NCBI GenBank assembly: GCA_905233595.1
Contig: CAJOFI010000038.1
Coordinates: 1-8,284, forward strand
From: an uncultured Oscillospiraceae bacterium
Lineage (GTDB): Bacteria > Bacillota > Clostridia > Oscillospirales > Oscillospiraceae
DNA length: 8,284 nt
Direction: 5' to 3'
The translations under genes and the position numbers were made by a program. Numbering within the stretch: position 1 is the first letter of the stretch; the number at the start of each line of letters is the position of its first letter. Shown in pieces: positions 1 through 6,941 of the stretch. The notes under the pieces were generated by a model. It ran no database searches. It had not been told where the DNA came from and saw only the letters and a list, made by a program, of their open reading frames with translations.

Positions 1-920
1 GTCGCCGCGGAGACGCGGTCGCCGGGCGCCTTGTCCACGGGGATGCTTTCCCCCGTCAGCGCCGACTCGTCCACCGCGCTCGCGCCCTCGCGCACCACGC
101 CGTCCACGGGGATGCGCTCCCCGGGGCGCACGGCGAACACGTCCCCCCGCTGCACCTGCTCGATGGGCACGGTCTTCTCCTCGCCGTTTACGAGGAGCGT
201 CGCGGTCTTCGGCGCGATGCGCATAAGCCCCTTGAGCGCGTCGGTGGTCTTGCCCTTGCTGCGCGCCTCCAGCGTCTTGCCCACGGTGATGAGCGCGAGG
301 ATCATCGCGGCGGACTCGAAGTAAAACTCATGCATCCACGGCATCGCGGCCTCCGCCCCGCCGTGAAGCTGGGCGTCGGTCATCGCAAAGAGCGCGTACA
401 CGCTGTAAACGAAGCTCGCCGAGGAGCCGAGCGCCACCAGCGTGTCCATATTCGGCGCGCGGTGCCAAAGCCCCTTGAAGCCGCTGATGAAAAACTTCTG
501 GTTGATGACCATGACGATAACGGCCAGCAGAAGCTCCGCAAGCCCCATCGCGACGTGGTTCCCCTCGAAAAAGCGCGGCAGCGGCCAGCCCCACATGCCG
601 TGCCCCATGGAGACGTACATCAGCAGCAGCAAAAAGCCCAGCGAGGCAAGCAGGCGGCGCTTGAGCTTCGGCGTCTCGCGGTCGGAGAGAGCGTCCTCCT
701 CCGGCGCGGCGGACGCCGGAGCGTCCTTCCGGCTCGCGCCGTAGCCCGCGTCCTCCACGGCCTTGATGATGCTTGCGGCGTCCGCCGTGCCCTCCACGCC
801 CATGGAATTTGTCAGCAGGCTCACCGAGCAGCTCGTCACCCCCGGCACCGCGCCGACAGCCTTCTCCACCCGCGCAGAGCAGGCCGCGCAGCTCATGCCC
901 GTCACATTATATTGTACCAT
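1..920 (-). CDS. copA: Copper-type P1B ATPase, N-terminal part (3' end outside window)
   Basis: Heavy-metal-translocating P-type ATPase that would pump Cu(I) out across the cytoplasmic membrane using ATP. The 306 visible residues start with a heavy-metal-associated domain (about 1-65) carrying the metal-binding GMSCAAC motif at residues 8-14. A charged linker rich in Ala and Glu follows. Then come hydrophobic segments matching the first four membrane helices of P1B pumps, including the typical [16 protein letters not shown] stretch, and the actuator domain with the TGES phosphatase motif at 289-292. The CPC membrane motif, DKTG phosphorylation site and ATP domain lie beyond the window edge, so copper is inferred from overall similarity and the single MSCAAC domain; silver or another metal is possible. 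The ATG at 920 has an AAGGTGA ribosome site just upstream. It is transcribed divergently from rsmI. Confidence 0.93.
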   Translation of the reverse strand, partial: MVQYNVTGMSCAACSARVEKAVGAVPGVTSCSVSLLTNSMGVEGTADAASIIKAVEDAGYGASRKDAPASAAPEEDALSDRETPKLKRRLLASLGFLLLLMYVSMGHGMWGWPLPRFFEGNHVAMGLAELLLAVIVMVINQKFFISGFKGLWHRAPNMDTLVALGSSASFVYSVYALFAMTDAQLHGGAEAAMPWMHEFYFESAAMILALITVGKTLEARSKGKTTDALKGLMRIAPKTATLLVNGEEKTVPIEQVQRGDVFAVRPGERIPVDGVVREGASAVDESALTGESIPVDKAPGDRVSAA

Positions 921-939
921 TTCATCACCTTCGCCCATC

Positions 940-968
940 AATATAGTATTCCCGGCGTTTTTTGTCAA
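940..968 (-). promoter_or_regulatory. Probable sigma-A promoter of the copper ATPase gene
   Basis: On the minus strand a perfect -35 box TTGACA (968-963) is followed after 17 bp by TATATT (945-940). Transcription would start near 933. The leader would be only about a dozen bases and hold little more than the ribosome site AAGGTGA and the ATG at 920. Any regulation is therefore likely to act at the promoter DNA rather than through a leader RNA. Confidence 0.75.
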
Positions 969-974
969 GCATTC

Positions 975-990
975 GTTAGACTCGTCTAAC
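975..990. promoter_or_regulatory. 16-bp inverted repeat, candidate metalloregulator operator
   Basis: GTTAGAC-TC-GTCTAAC is a perfect 7-bp inverted repeat with a 2-bp centre. It lies 6 bp upstream of the copper ATPase -35 box and about 40 bp upstream of the rsmI -35 box. Its A/T-rich arms stand out against the GC-rich genes. The TTAG...CTAA ends loosely recall DtxR/IdeR-family boxes, and it does not match the CopY core (TACAnnTGTA). That it is an operator, and for which regulator, is inference. Confidence 0.45.
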
Positions 991-1030
991 TCGTTGCAGA
1001 GAAAAGCCCGCTCCGCGCCCGCTTTTTTTG

Positions 1031-1059
1031 TTGTCAAATTCCCTCTGATCCGATATAAT
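1031..1059 (+). promoter_or_regulatory. Perfect-spacing sigma-A promoter of the rsmI operon
   Basis: TTGTCA (1031-1036) and a consensus TATAAT (1054-1059) are separated by exactly 17 bp, predicting a start near 1066. This leaves a leader of about 77 bases before the rsmI ATG at 1143, which contains the hairpin and direct repeat listed separately. It is a strong, apparently constitutive promoter, as expected for a housekeeping rRNA-modification gene. Confidence 0.85.
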
Positions 1060-1070
1060 GATTATATGCT

Positions 1071-1096
1071 GGCGAAAAGCTCGAAAGCTTTTCGCC
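1071..1096 (+). promoter_or_regulatory. 11-bp-stem hairpin in the rsmI leader
   Basis: Arms 1071-1081 (GGCGAAAAGCT) and 1086-1096 (AGCTTTTCGCC) are perfect reverse complements around a CGAA tetraloop. The hairpin begins about five bases after the predicted transcription start. It has no following T-run, so it is not a typical intrinsic terminator. It may stabilise the 5' end of the mRNA or be part of a leader regulatory element; no known riboswitch class is recognised. Confidence 0.6.
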
Positions 1097-1116
1097 GCGC
1101 AGCTTTGCCGCGCAGC
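1094..1116 (+). repeat. 10-bp direct repeat in the rsmI leader
   Basis: GCCGCGCAGC occurs at 1094-1103 and again at 1107-1116, separated by TTT. The first copy overlaps the 3' arm of the leader hairpin by three bases. The function is unknown. It ends about 16 bases before the GGAGGT ribosome site at 1133-1138. Confidence 0.6.
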
Positions 1117-1142
1117 AATACTAGGATCGCACGGAGGTCATT

Positions 1143-2018
1143 ATGGACGAAATCAGCGCCGGAACCCTTTACATCGTTGCAACCCCCATCGGAAACTCCC
1201 GGGACATGTCGCCCCGGGGGATGCAGATCCTGACGGAGGCGGACATCATCGCCGCCGAGGACACGCGCCGCTCCATGGTGCTGCTAAACAAGCTCGGCAT
1301 CAAGAACAAGCTGGTGTCCAACCACAAGTTCAACGAATACGGCAAGGCCAAATATTTCATCGGCGAGATGAAGGCGGGCAAGAGCGTCGCCGTCATCACC
1401 GACGCGGGGACGCCCTGCATCTCCGACCCCGGGAACGAGCTTATCAAGGCCGCCGTCGAGGAGGGCATCCGCGTGGTGGGCGTGCCCGGCTGCTGCGCGG
1501 CGGTAAACGCGCTCGCCATCTCCGGCTTCGATCTGAGCTCCTTCACCTTCTACGGCTTCTTCCCCCGCGAGAACGCCGAGCGCCGCCGGCTCCTCGAGAA
1601 GCTCCGCCGGGGCGACACGCGCACTTTTGCGCTCTACGAATCGCCTAAGCGCATCCTGGAGCTGGTAGACTTTTTCATCGAGCAGGAGGCGGAAGTGCGC
1701 CTGTGCCTCTGCAACGACATGACGAAGCTGCATGAGATGAGCTTTCGCGGCACGCCCGCCGAGGTCAGGGAGCAGCTTCTCTTAAAGGGCAGCTACGACA
1801 AGGGCGAATACGCCGTCGTGCTCGAGGTGCAGCCCGGCTACGTCTTCAACAAGGTGGAGCACACCGTCTCCGCCGAGGCGATGCTGGTGGACGCGATGGT
1901 CGCCGGGAGCCTGAGCGCCAAGGAGGCCGTCGCCGCCGTGCTCGCCGACGAGAACAACTCCTACAGCAAAAACGAGCTCAAGGCCGCCGCGCTGAGGCTC
2001 AAGAAGCTGTTTGAATAA
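1143..2018 (+). CDS. rsmI: 16S rRNA (cytidine(1402)-2'-O)-methyltransferase RsmI
   Basis: Uses S-adenosylmethionine to methylate the 2'-OH of C1402 in the 16S rRNA decoding centre, in the cytoplasm. The 291-residue product is full length for the family (E. coli RsmI is about 286). Visible signatures run in order: GTLYIVATPIGN (7-18), AEDTR (38-42), ITDAGTPCISDPG (85-97), VPGCCAAVNAL (114-124), FYGFFPR (136-142), FALYESPKR (162-170) and NDMTKLHE (191-198). This is the tetrapyrrole-methylase fold. One oddity is that the usual VPGPSA turn reads VPGCCA and the ARELTKLHE motif reads CNDMTKLHE, so several cysteines sit near the cofactor site. The ATG has a GGAGGT site at 1133-1138. A SAM methyltransferase gene begins five bases after its stop. 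Confidence 0.95.
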   Translation: MDEISAGTLYIVATPIGNSRDMSPRGMQILTEADIIAAEDTRRSMVLLNKLGIKNKLVSNHKFNEYGKAKYFIGEMKAGKSVAVITDAGTPCISDPGNELIKAAVEEGIRVVGVPGCCAAVNALAISGFDLSSFTFYGFFPRENAERRRLLEKLRRGDTRTFALYESPKRILELVDFFIEQEAEVRLCLCNDMTKLHEMSFRGTPAEVREQLLLKGSYDKGEYAVVLEVQPGYVFNKVEHTVSAEAMLVDAMVAGSLSAKEAVAAVLADENNSYSKNELKAAALRLKKLFE

Positions 2019-2023
2019 GCGCT

Positions 2024-3079
2024 ATGAAAGAACGAAATCTCACAAACGAGCTCTCTGCGGCGCTCGATACGCTGACGAAGGCGGTGTTCAGCCAGCCGCT
2101 GGACAAGGGCGCGGATCAGAAAATCTCCGTCCGCCCCCTGCTGCACAGGGGAGAGCGCCTCTTCCAGCTCGAGCGGCAGCGCGGCGCGCAGGCCTTTCAC
2201 CAGAACCTGGAGGGCGAGGCGCTGATAAAGCTCTGTGAAAACGAGCTGGACGGGCGCTACCGGCAGGCGCTGCTCGTGACGGAGGAGGCCTCCGCGCAGT
2301 ACAGCCTCCGGCAGAACGGGCTTTACAAGAAGAGCGGCGGCGCGGCTGTCCCCCGCCCGGCGGCGCAGGGGCACGACCGGGAGAAGCAGTACCTTCTGCG
2401 CGAGGGCGAGGCGATCCCGGCGCTGGTGGATCTCGGCGTGTTCACGGCGGACTACAAAATCGTCAAGGCGCGCTATGACAAGTACCGGCAGATCAACCGC
2501 TTCATCGAGCTCGTGGACCAGGCCTTCACAGGCAGCGAGGAGAAGTCCATCACGATCCTGGACTTCGGCTGCGGCAAGAGCTATCTGACCTTCATCCTCT
2601 ATTACTATTTTGCCGTCAAGCGCGACATGGACGTGAAGATCATCGGCTACGACCTCAAGGCCGAGGTGGTGGAGCGCTGCAACGCCATCGCGGCGAAATA
2701 CGGCTACGCGGGGCTGCGCTTCGTGCACGCGGACGTGAGCCGGGACGTGCTGTATGACGAGCGGGTGGACATGGTGGTGACGCTGCACGCCTGCGACACC
2801 GCGACCGACTACGCCCTGCACTACGCGATCGAGAAGGGCGCAAAGCACGTTTTCTCCGTCCCCTGCTGCCAGCACGAGATCAACAGCACGATGCACAAGG
2901 GCGGGGAGCTGGACATTTTTCTGCGCCACGGCATCCTGCGCGAGCGTATGGCCGCTCTGCTGACCGATTCCATCCGCGCCCTCGTGCTGGAGGATCTCGG
3001 CTACGAGGTGGACGTGATCGAGTTTACGGACTTCGACAGCACCCCGAAAAACCTCATGCTCCGCGCCAAACGCACAGGC
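2024..3079 (+). CDS. METTL25/GSTCD-like class I SAM methyltransferase, 3' end altered
   Basis: Putative RNA- or protein-directed SAM methyltransferase whose substrate is unknown; the fold resembles the family containing eukaryotic METTL25 and GSTCD. Residues 1-150 form the family's helical N-terminal region. The Rossmann domain shows motif I DFGCGKSYLTF (180-190), GYDLKAEVVERC (208-219), THACDTATD-like LHACDTATD (254-262), VPCCQHE (279-285) and TPKNLMLRA (340-348). Recognisable similarity stops near residue 352, just short of the usual end. The frame stays open well past this point, first through the AT-rich segment and then antisense through the next gene to a stop at 4298-4300, so the native stop is missing. 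The given end is the end of recognisable sequence. The ATG lies five bases after the rsmI stop and has no strong ribosome site, which suggests translational coupling. Confidence 0.8.
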
Positions 3080-3277
3080 AGGCGACGCCTGCACAGACGG
3101 CAACAACGGGTCTTGTTGACGCAGGGGATTTTTGCCGAGGAAATTGCCAAAACCGACGAAAGATTTTTTATCCGTTTGCATGAGGCCGCTCTTTATCGTG
3201 ACGAGGCAGCCAAAACCGATGCGAACATATTGTTTAACGATGCTGATTTTCATGACAAAGATTATTACGAAAAATAT
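3080..3277. other. AT-richer segment of foreign appearance between two convergent genes
   Basis: Codon and base use change abruptly at both edges. The methyltransferase frame picks up AGG, CGA and AGA codons just after 3076, and the minus-strand gene picks up ATA and TTT-rich codons below 3280. The segment opens with small inverted repeats (GCAGG-CGACG-CCTGC, CAACAA-CGGGTC-TTGTTG). It also contains an 11-bp direct repeat GCCAAAACCGA (3146-3156 and 3209-3219, 63 bp apart). It is open in one frame on each strand. The plus-strand frame includes protein-like text such as DFHDKDYYEKYRQLLL, but no start or family could be assigned. It could be a dispersed repeat, an insertion remnant, or an assembly joint. 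Confidence 0.5.
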
Positions 3278-4267
3278 CGTCAGCTTCTCCTTTCCGCGCC
3301 GCAGAAGCTTCCACAGCTCCGCAAGCAGCACGAGCAGCGGCGTGACCGCGAAGAGCCAGCCGAGGAACACCAGCAGGGCGCAGTAATCCTCCATGCATCT
3401 CGCGGCGTTCTCCCAGTAGGGCAGCAGCACGCCGAGCTTCTGCATGCTGCGCGTGCCGAACTGCGTCACGAGCATCAGAAGCCGCCCCATCGAAAAGCGC
3501 CCGGTGTTCTCCACGAGCTCGCCCTTTTCCGCGGGCAGCTTTTCCCGCGCGAAGCCCGCCGCGAAGCCCTCCACCGGCTCCGCCATCACAAGCTCATAGC
3601 AGGTGACGTCCGCGTTCGGCTCCAGCTCCTTCCAGGCGTCAAAGGACATGTAAAGCCCCATGCCCGCGGTGTAGGCGCGTCTGCTCGCGAAATCCCGCTC
3701 CCGCTCGATGACGCCGGAGACCACGAAGGGCACGCCGTTTACGCGAAGCGTCAGCCCCGCGAGATCGGTTCCGCCGAAGAGCAGCCAGGCCAGCTCCTCG
3801 TCGAGCAGCACCCGGTCCTTCATCAGGTCGCTCTCCAGAAGGTAGCTCCCGCTCAGCAGGCGCAGGGGGTGGAAGCGGAAAAAGTCCCCTCCCACGGCGA
3901 TGACGCTCGCCTCGCCCTTGCCGAGGTCGGTGGAGCACAGCGCCTTTCCGGTGCAGCTCCAGGCGTCCACCGTGAGGCGCAGGCTGTTGTCCACGTCCAG
4001 CGCCGCCTCGTGCAGCTTCTTCTGCGTATCCGTGCGGAACGCATAGATCTGGTTCAGCGTCAGCTTTTCGTCCACGGGGGCGAAGAGACTGAGCTGGGTA
4101 AAGGCCATATCGCTCTCGCCCTGCCAGCGCTGCGCCGCCTGCTGGGAATCCAGCCGCGCGCCCAGCCACGCCGCCGCGCCAAAGCAGGCGGCGGAGACGA
4201 GCGCCAGCAGCGCGCAGACGAGCAGCAGCTTAAGCCCCTTTCTTCTGCGTCTTCGCATATCAGCCAT
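3278..4267 (-). CDS. Two-TM protein with MacB-like extracytoplasmic domain, 3' end altered
   Basis: Probable partner of the upstream membrane fusion protein. A basic N-terminus (RRRRRK, 5-10) precedes a membrane helix (about 12-34). A roughly 250-residue extracytoplasmic domain follows that resembles the periplasmic core domain of MacB/FtsX-type ABC permeases; segments such as GGDFFRFHPLRLLSGSY (126-142), DRVLLDEELAWLLFGGTDLAG (151-171) and VSGVIERERDF (183-193) are characteristic. A second helix lies at about 294-318, followed by a basic tail. Canonical MacB permeases have four helices, so this is either a two-TM variant or has lost its C-terminal part. Recognisable sequence ends near residue 330, where the AT-rich segment begins. 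The frame then runs on antisense to the methyltransferase with no stop until 1961. The ATG at 4267 overlaps the end of the adaptor gene by eight bases, and a second in-frame ATG follows at 4258. Confidence 0.7.
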
Positions 4268-6035
4268 TGTCCGCGAGGCGCACCATGTCGCCGTTCTTGA
4301 TCGGGGCGTTCGAGGTCGTGATCACGTACTCGCCCCAGCTCGACAGATCGCCCGTGACGGCGGAGTTCATGTCGTCCTCGGCCAGCACCTCGACGTTCAC
4401 GCGCCGCGCAATGTAGCGGTTGCCGAGGGGCGAGCTCTTGGACTCGAGCTTGAGTACGAACTGCCCGTTTGCGTCGCTGCGGATGGCGGAGTTTGGGACG
4501 ATGAGATCGTAGCTTGCGCTCTTCTGCCCGACGGAGATCGTAAGCTCCGCCCCGGCGTTCACGTCGCCGGTGAGGTTGAAGGTCAGAAGCTTGTTGGTCT
4601 GGGGGTTCTTGGGATCCGTGCGGATGGATTCGAGCGTCGCGGTGATGGAATTGCCCCAGTAGTAGTTGGAGACCGTGGCGGAATCGCCCACCTTGAGCCG
4701 GCGCGCCTGGTCGTTCGTGACCGTGAAGGAGAGGGTGTAGCCGAGGTCGGGCACCTCCAGCGTCGCGAGCACGTCGCCCTTGGCCTTCGTCTCCCCGGCG
4801 GTGCACTCCACGGACTGCACCGTGCCGGAGACCTTGGCGAGGATCTGGTTCTCCTCCCCGCCGGTGAGCTCGGCGAGCTTCTGCTTGGCGCGCTCGATCT
4901 GCTGGCCGATGTCGCTTAAATCGAGATAGCTCAGGGACTGGCTCTTCGAGTCGCTGATCCGCTTGAGCTCGAGATTGTTTTCGAGCGTGAAGAGCGTGTC
5001 CTCCGCCGCCTGCACGGCCTCCTTCGCGGCCTTGTACTCGGCGCTGATCGTCTCGGTGCCCATGATCTCGTCGATGACGGCCTGCACAGCCTCCACCTTC
5101 GCCTGCGCGGCGGCAAGCGCGGTCTCCGCGTCGGTGACGCTCTCCTGCGCCGCGTTGGCGGCGGCCTCGGCGTCGGCGACGGCGGACTGGGCAAGCTCGA
5201 TCTCCTTGCGCGCGTCCTCACTCTGCATGGCGTTGAGAAGCTGCGTCGCCTCCGCCAGCGCGTCCTTCGACAGGCGCAGCGCCTCCTGCAGCTCCGCGAT
5301 CCGTCCGGGGGGCTCGGTCGCAAGGCCGTCCTGCAGCTCGGTCGAGAACTTTTCGACCCAGTATTCCTGCTCCTGCACCCGGTCGTAGACGGTATTCAGC
5401 TTGTCGTTATACAGGCTCAGCACCGCGTCGCGGTCGAGCTTTTTGCTCTCAAGCTCCTCCTGCTTCGCGGCAAGCTCTGCCTTGGCGGCCGTCAGCGCCT
5501 CGGTCGCGGCGTAAGCCTCCTGCTTGGCCGCGTCGAGCTGCTCGCTCGGGATCTCGCGGGTGGACTTCTGCTGCACCCCGGCAAGCGCCGCCTGCGCGTC
5601 GGAGAGCGCCTGCCTGGCCTTCTCGATCTCGCGCTCCTCGGCCTTGTAGCTCACCACCGGAACGCTCACGGCGGAGCGCTGGTAGCTCAGCTGGAGCTGG
5701 CGGAGCTGCTCCTGCGCGGCCTCGACCTCGGCGCTGTCGCCCTCGCCGAGGACGAAGAGCACGTCGCCCGCGTTCACGCTCTGCCCCGCCTTGACCATGA
5801 CGGCGCGGATCTCCCGCGTCTCCTCGGCCTTGACGACGTGGCTGCCAGCGGCGGTGACGGTGCCGGTGCCGCGCACCTTCGCCGTGATGGAGCCGCCCTG
5901 CACGCTCTGCGTCGCGACCTCCGGGAGACTGCGGTTCATGATGGTATTGGAAAAGAAGGTCAGCACCAGCAGCACCGCGAGAAAGAGGATCGCGGCGTTC
6001 TTGACCCAGTCCCTGTTTTTCGGCTTATATTCCAT
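4260..6035 (-). CDS. HlyD/MacA-like membrane fusion (periplasmic adaptor) protein
   Basis: Adaptor that normally links an inner-membrane efflux pump to outer layers of the envelope. The 591 residues show an N-terminal membrane anchor (about 13-32), a first lipoyl-like half with GSHVVKAEE...VMVKAGQSVNAGDVL (64-93), and a very long Ala/Glu/Gln-rich coiled-coil hairpin (about 101-390) interrupted near 235-245 by LATEPPG. A second lipoyl half follows (ILAKVSGTVQSVECTAGETKAKGDVL, 398-423), then beta-barrel and membrane-proximal domains, with VPNSAIR at 513-519. It is longer than typical MacA (about 370), because of the coiled coil. The ATG at 6035 was chosen because CGGAGG (6046-6041) sits just upstream; a TTG at 6062 lacks such a site. 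It starts 30 bases after a carbohydrate permease gene and overlaps the next gene, so it is part of one operon. The transported substrate is unknown. Confidence 0.88.
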   Translation of the reverse strand: MEYKPKNRDWVKNAAILFLAVLLVLTFFSNTIMNRSLPEVATQSVQGGSITAKVRGTGTVTAAGSHVVKAEETREIRAVMVKAGQSVNAGDVLFVLGEGDSAEVEAAQEQLRQLQLSYQRSAVSVPVVSYKAEEREIEKARQALSDAQAALAGVQQKSTREIPSEQLDAAKQEAYAATEALTAAKAELAAKQEELESKKLDRDAVLSLYNDKLNTVYDRVQEQEYWVEKFSTELQDGLATEPPGRIAELQEALRLSKDALAEATQLLNAMQSEDARKEIELAQSAVADAEAAANAAQESVTDAETALAAAQAKVEAVQAVIDEIMGTETISAEYKAAKEAVQAAEDTLFTLENNLELKRISDSKSQSLSYLDLSDIGQQIERAKQKLAELTGGEENQILAKVSGTVQSVECTAGETKAKGDVLATLEVPDLGYTLSFTVTNDQARRLKVGDSATVSNYYWGNSITATLESIRTDPKNPQTNKLLTFNLTGDVNAGAELTISVGQKSASYDLIVPNSAIRSDANGQFVLKLESKSSPLGNRYIARRVNVEVLAEDDMNSAVTGDLSSWGEYVITTSNAPIKNGDMVRLADNG

Positions 6036-6040
6036 AGAAA

Positions 6041-6046
6041 CCTCCG
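6041..6046 (-). promoter_or_regulatory. Ribosome-binding site that fixes the adaptor start
   Basis: CGGAGG on the minus strand, five bases upstream of the ATG at 6035. It favours that start over the upstream in-frame TTG at 6062. Confidence 0.8.
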
Positions 6047-6065
6047 AGTCCTCAAAACTCAAAAT

Positions 6066-6941
6066 CTAACCCTTCACGCTGCCCGAATTGGCGATGCCCT
6101 CGACCAGATACTCCTCCCCGTGCAAAAACAGCAGCAGGGACGGGATCATGTACACCGTCGCCATCGCGAAGGCAAGGCCGATCTCCCCGGCGTTGATGGA
6201 CGAGAGGAAGACGCTCAGCGGCTGGGAATCCGCGTCCTGCAAAAGGATCAGCGGCTGCTCCACCATGTTCCAGTAGTCGATGAAGACGAGGATCACGATG
6301 GAATAGAGCGCCGAGCGGCACTGGGGCAGGCAGATCTTGGTGAAGATGTCCCACTCCCCGGCGCCGTCCACCTTCGCCGATTCGATCAGCGAATAGGGGA
6401 TGCGGCGCATAAACTTCGTGAGCAGGAAGACCGAAAAGGGCGCGAACATACCCGGCAGGATGATCGACCAGCGGGTGTTGAGAATGCCCAGCCACTCGCT
6501 CACGAGGTAGTTCGGCACCAGCGTGACCTGGTAGGGCATGAGCATGAGGATGACGTAAAAGAAGAAGATGCCGCTGCGAAGCTTTCCGCGCCAGCGGGTG
6601 AAGCTGTACGCCGCGACGGAGGCGATGCTCACCTGCAAGATGACGATGGGCACCACGAGCAGGATGCTGTTCCAGTACTTGAGCAGGTAGTCCGGGGATT
6701 TGATGAGCCCCGTGACGTACTGCGAAAAGGAGACCTTGTCGGGGATGAACTTGAGGTTCACGGTTCTGGAGACGTAGCCGCCCTCGGTCGTGGAGAAGAC
6801 CATGCCGTAGTTGGACTTGATCTCAGCTTCCGACATGAAGGAGTTCGTGATCGTGAGCACCGTCGGCAGCAGGAAGGCCACCGCGAAGACGAGGCAGAGC
6901 AGAAAGGTGACGCCCCGGCTGAAATAGCGCTTTTTCTTCAT
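6066..6941 (-). CDS. Carbohydrate ABC importer permease, UgpE/MalG type
   Basis: Second membrane subunit of a type I ABC importer for sugars or related solutes. The 291 residues have about six hydrophobic segments (near 11-32, 90-112, 123-142, 157-176, 210-230 and 257-275). The cytoplasmic EAA loop that docks on the ATPase is clear: ESAKVDGAGEWDIFTKICLP (187-206), with the conserved Gly and the final LP. Such proteins pair with a UgpA/MalF-type subunit, here encoded immediately upstream. The ATG overlaps the stop of that gene (ATGA), indicating translational coupling. A GGAGGG run abuts the ATG and AAGGA lies about ten bases upstream. Substrate specificity cannot be read from sequence. No binding protein or ATPase gene accompanies it in the window. 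Confidence 0.9.
   Translation of the reverse strand: MKKKRYFSRGVTFLLCLVFAVAFLLPTVLTITNSFMSEAEIKSNYGMVFSTTEGGYVSRTVNLKFIPDKVSFSQYVTGLIKSPDYLLKYWNSILLVVPIVILQVSIASVAAYSFTRWRGKLRSGIFFFYVILMLMPYQVTLVPNYLVSEWLGILNTRWSIILPGMFAPFSVFLLTKFMRRIPYSLIESAKVDGAGEWDIFTKICLPQCRSALYSIVILVFIDYWNMVEQPLILLQDADSQPLSVFLSSINAGEIGLAFAMATVYMIPSLLLFLHGEEYLVEGIANSGSVKG

Noticed and set aside
1..1233. Several plus-strand open frames across 31-1233
   Set aside because: Those at 31-989 are antisense to the copper ATPase, whose HMA and TGES motifs prove the minus-strand reading. The remainder runs through the promoter region into rsmI in the wrong frame.
1961..4267. A single 768-residue minus-strand protein
   Set aside because: Only the first roughly 330 residues resemble a membrane/MacB-like protein. 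The rest is low-complexity antisense of the methyltransferase and is open because the two frames are codon-aligned in GC-rich DNA.
2024..4300. A single 758-residue plus-strand methyltransferase fusion
   Set aside because: Recognisable methyltransferase sequence ends near residue 352. The remainder is the AT-rich segment plus the antisense of the membrane protein gene, rich in Arg, His and Gln as expected of a shadow frame.
6036..6062. TTG start at 6062 for the adaptor protein
   Set aside because: The ATG at 6035 has an ideal CGGAGG site, while the TTG has none and would overlap the end region of the preceding gene's spacer.
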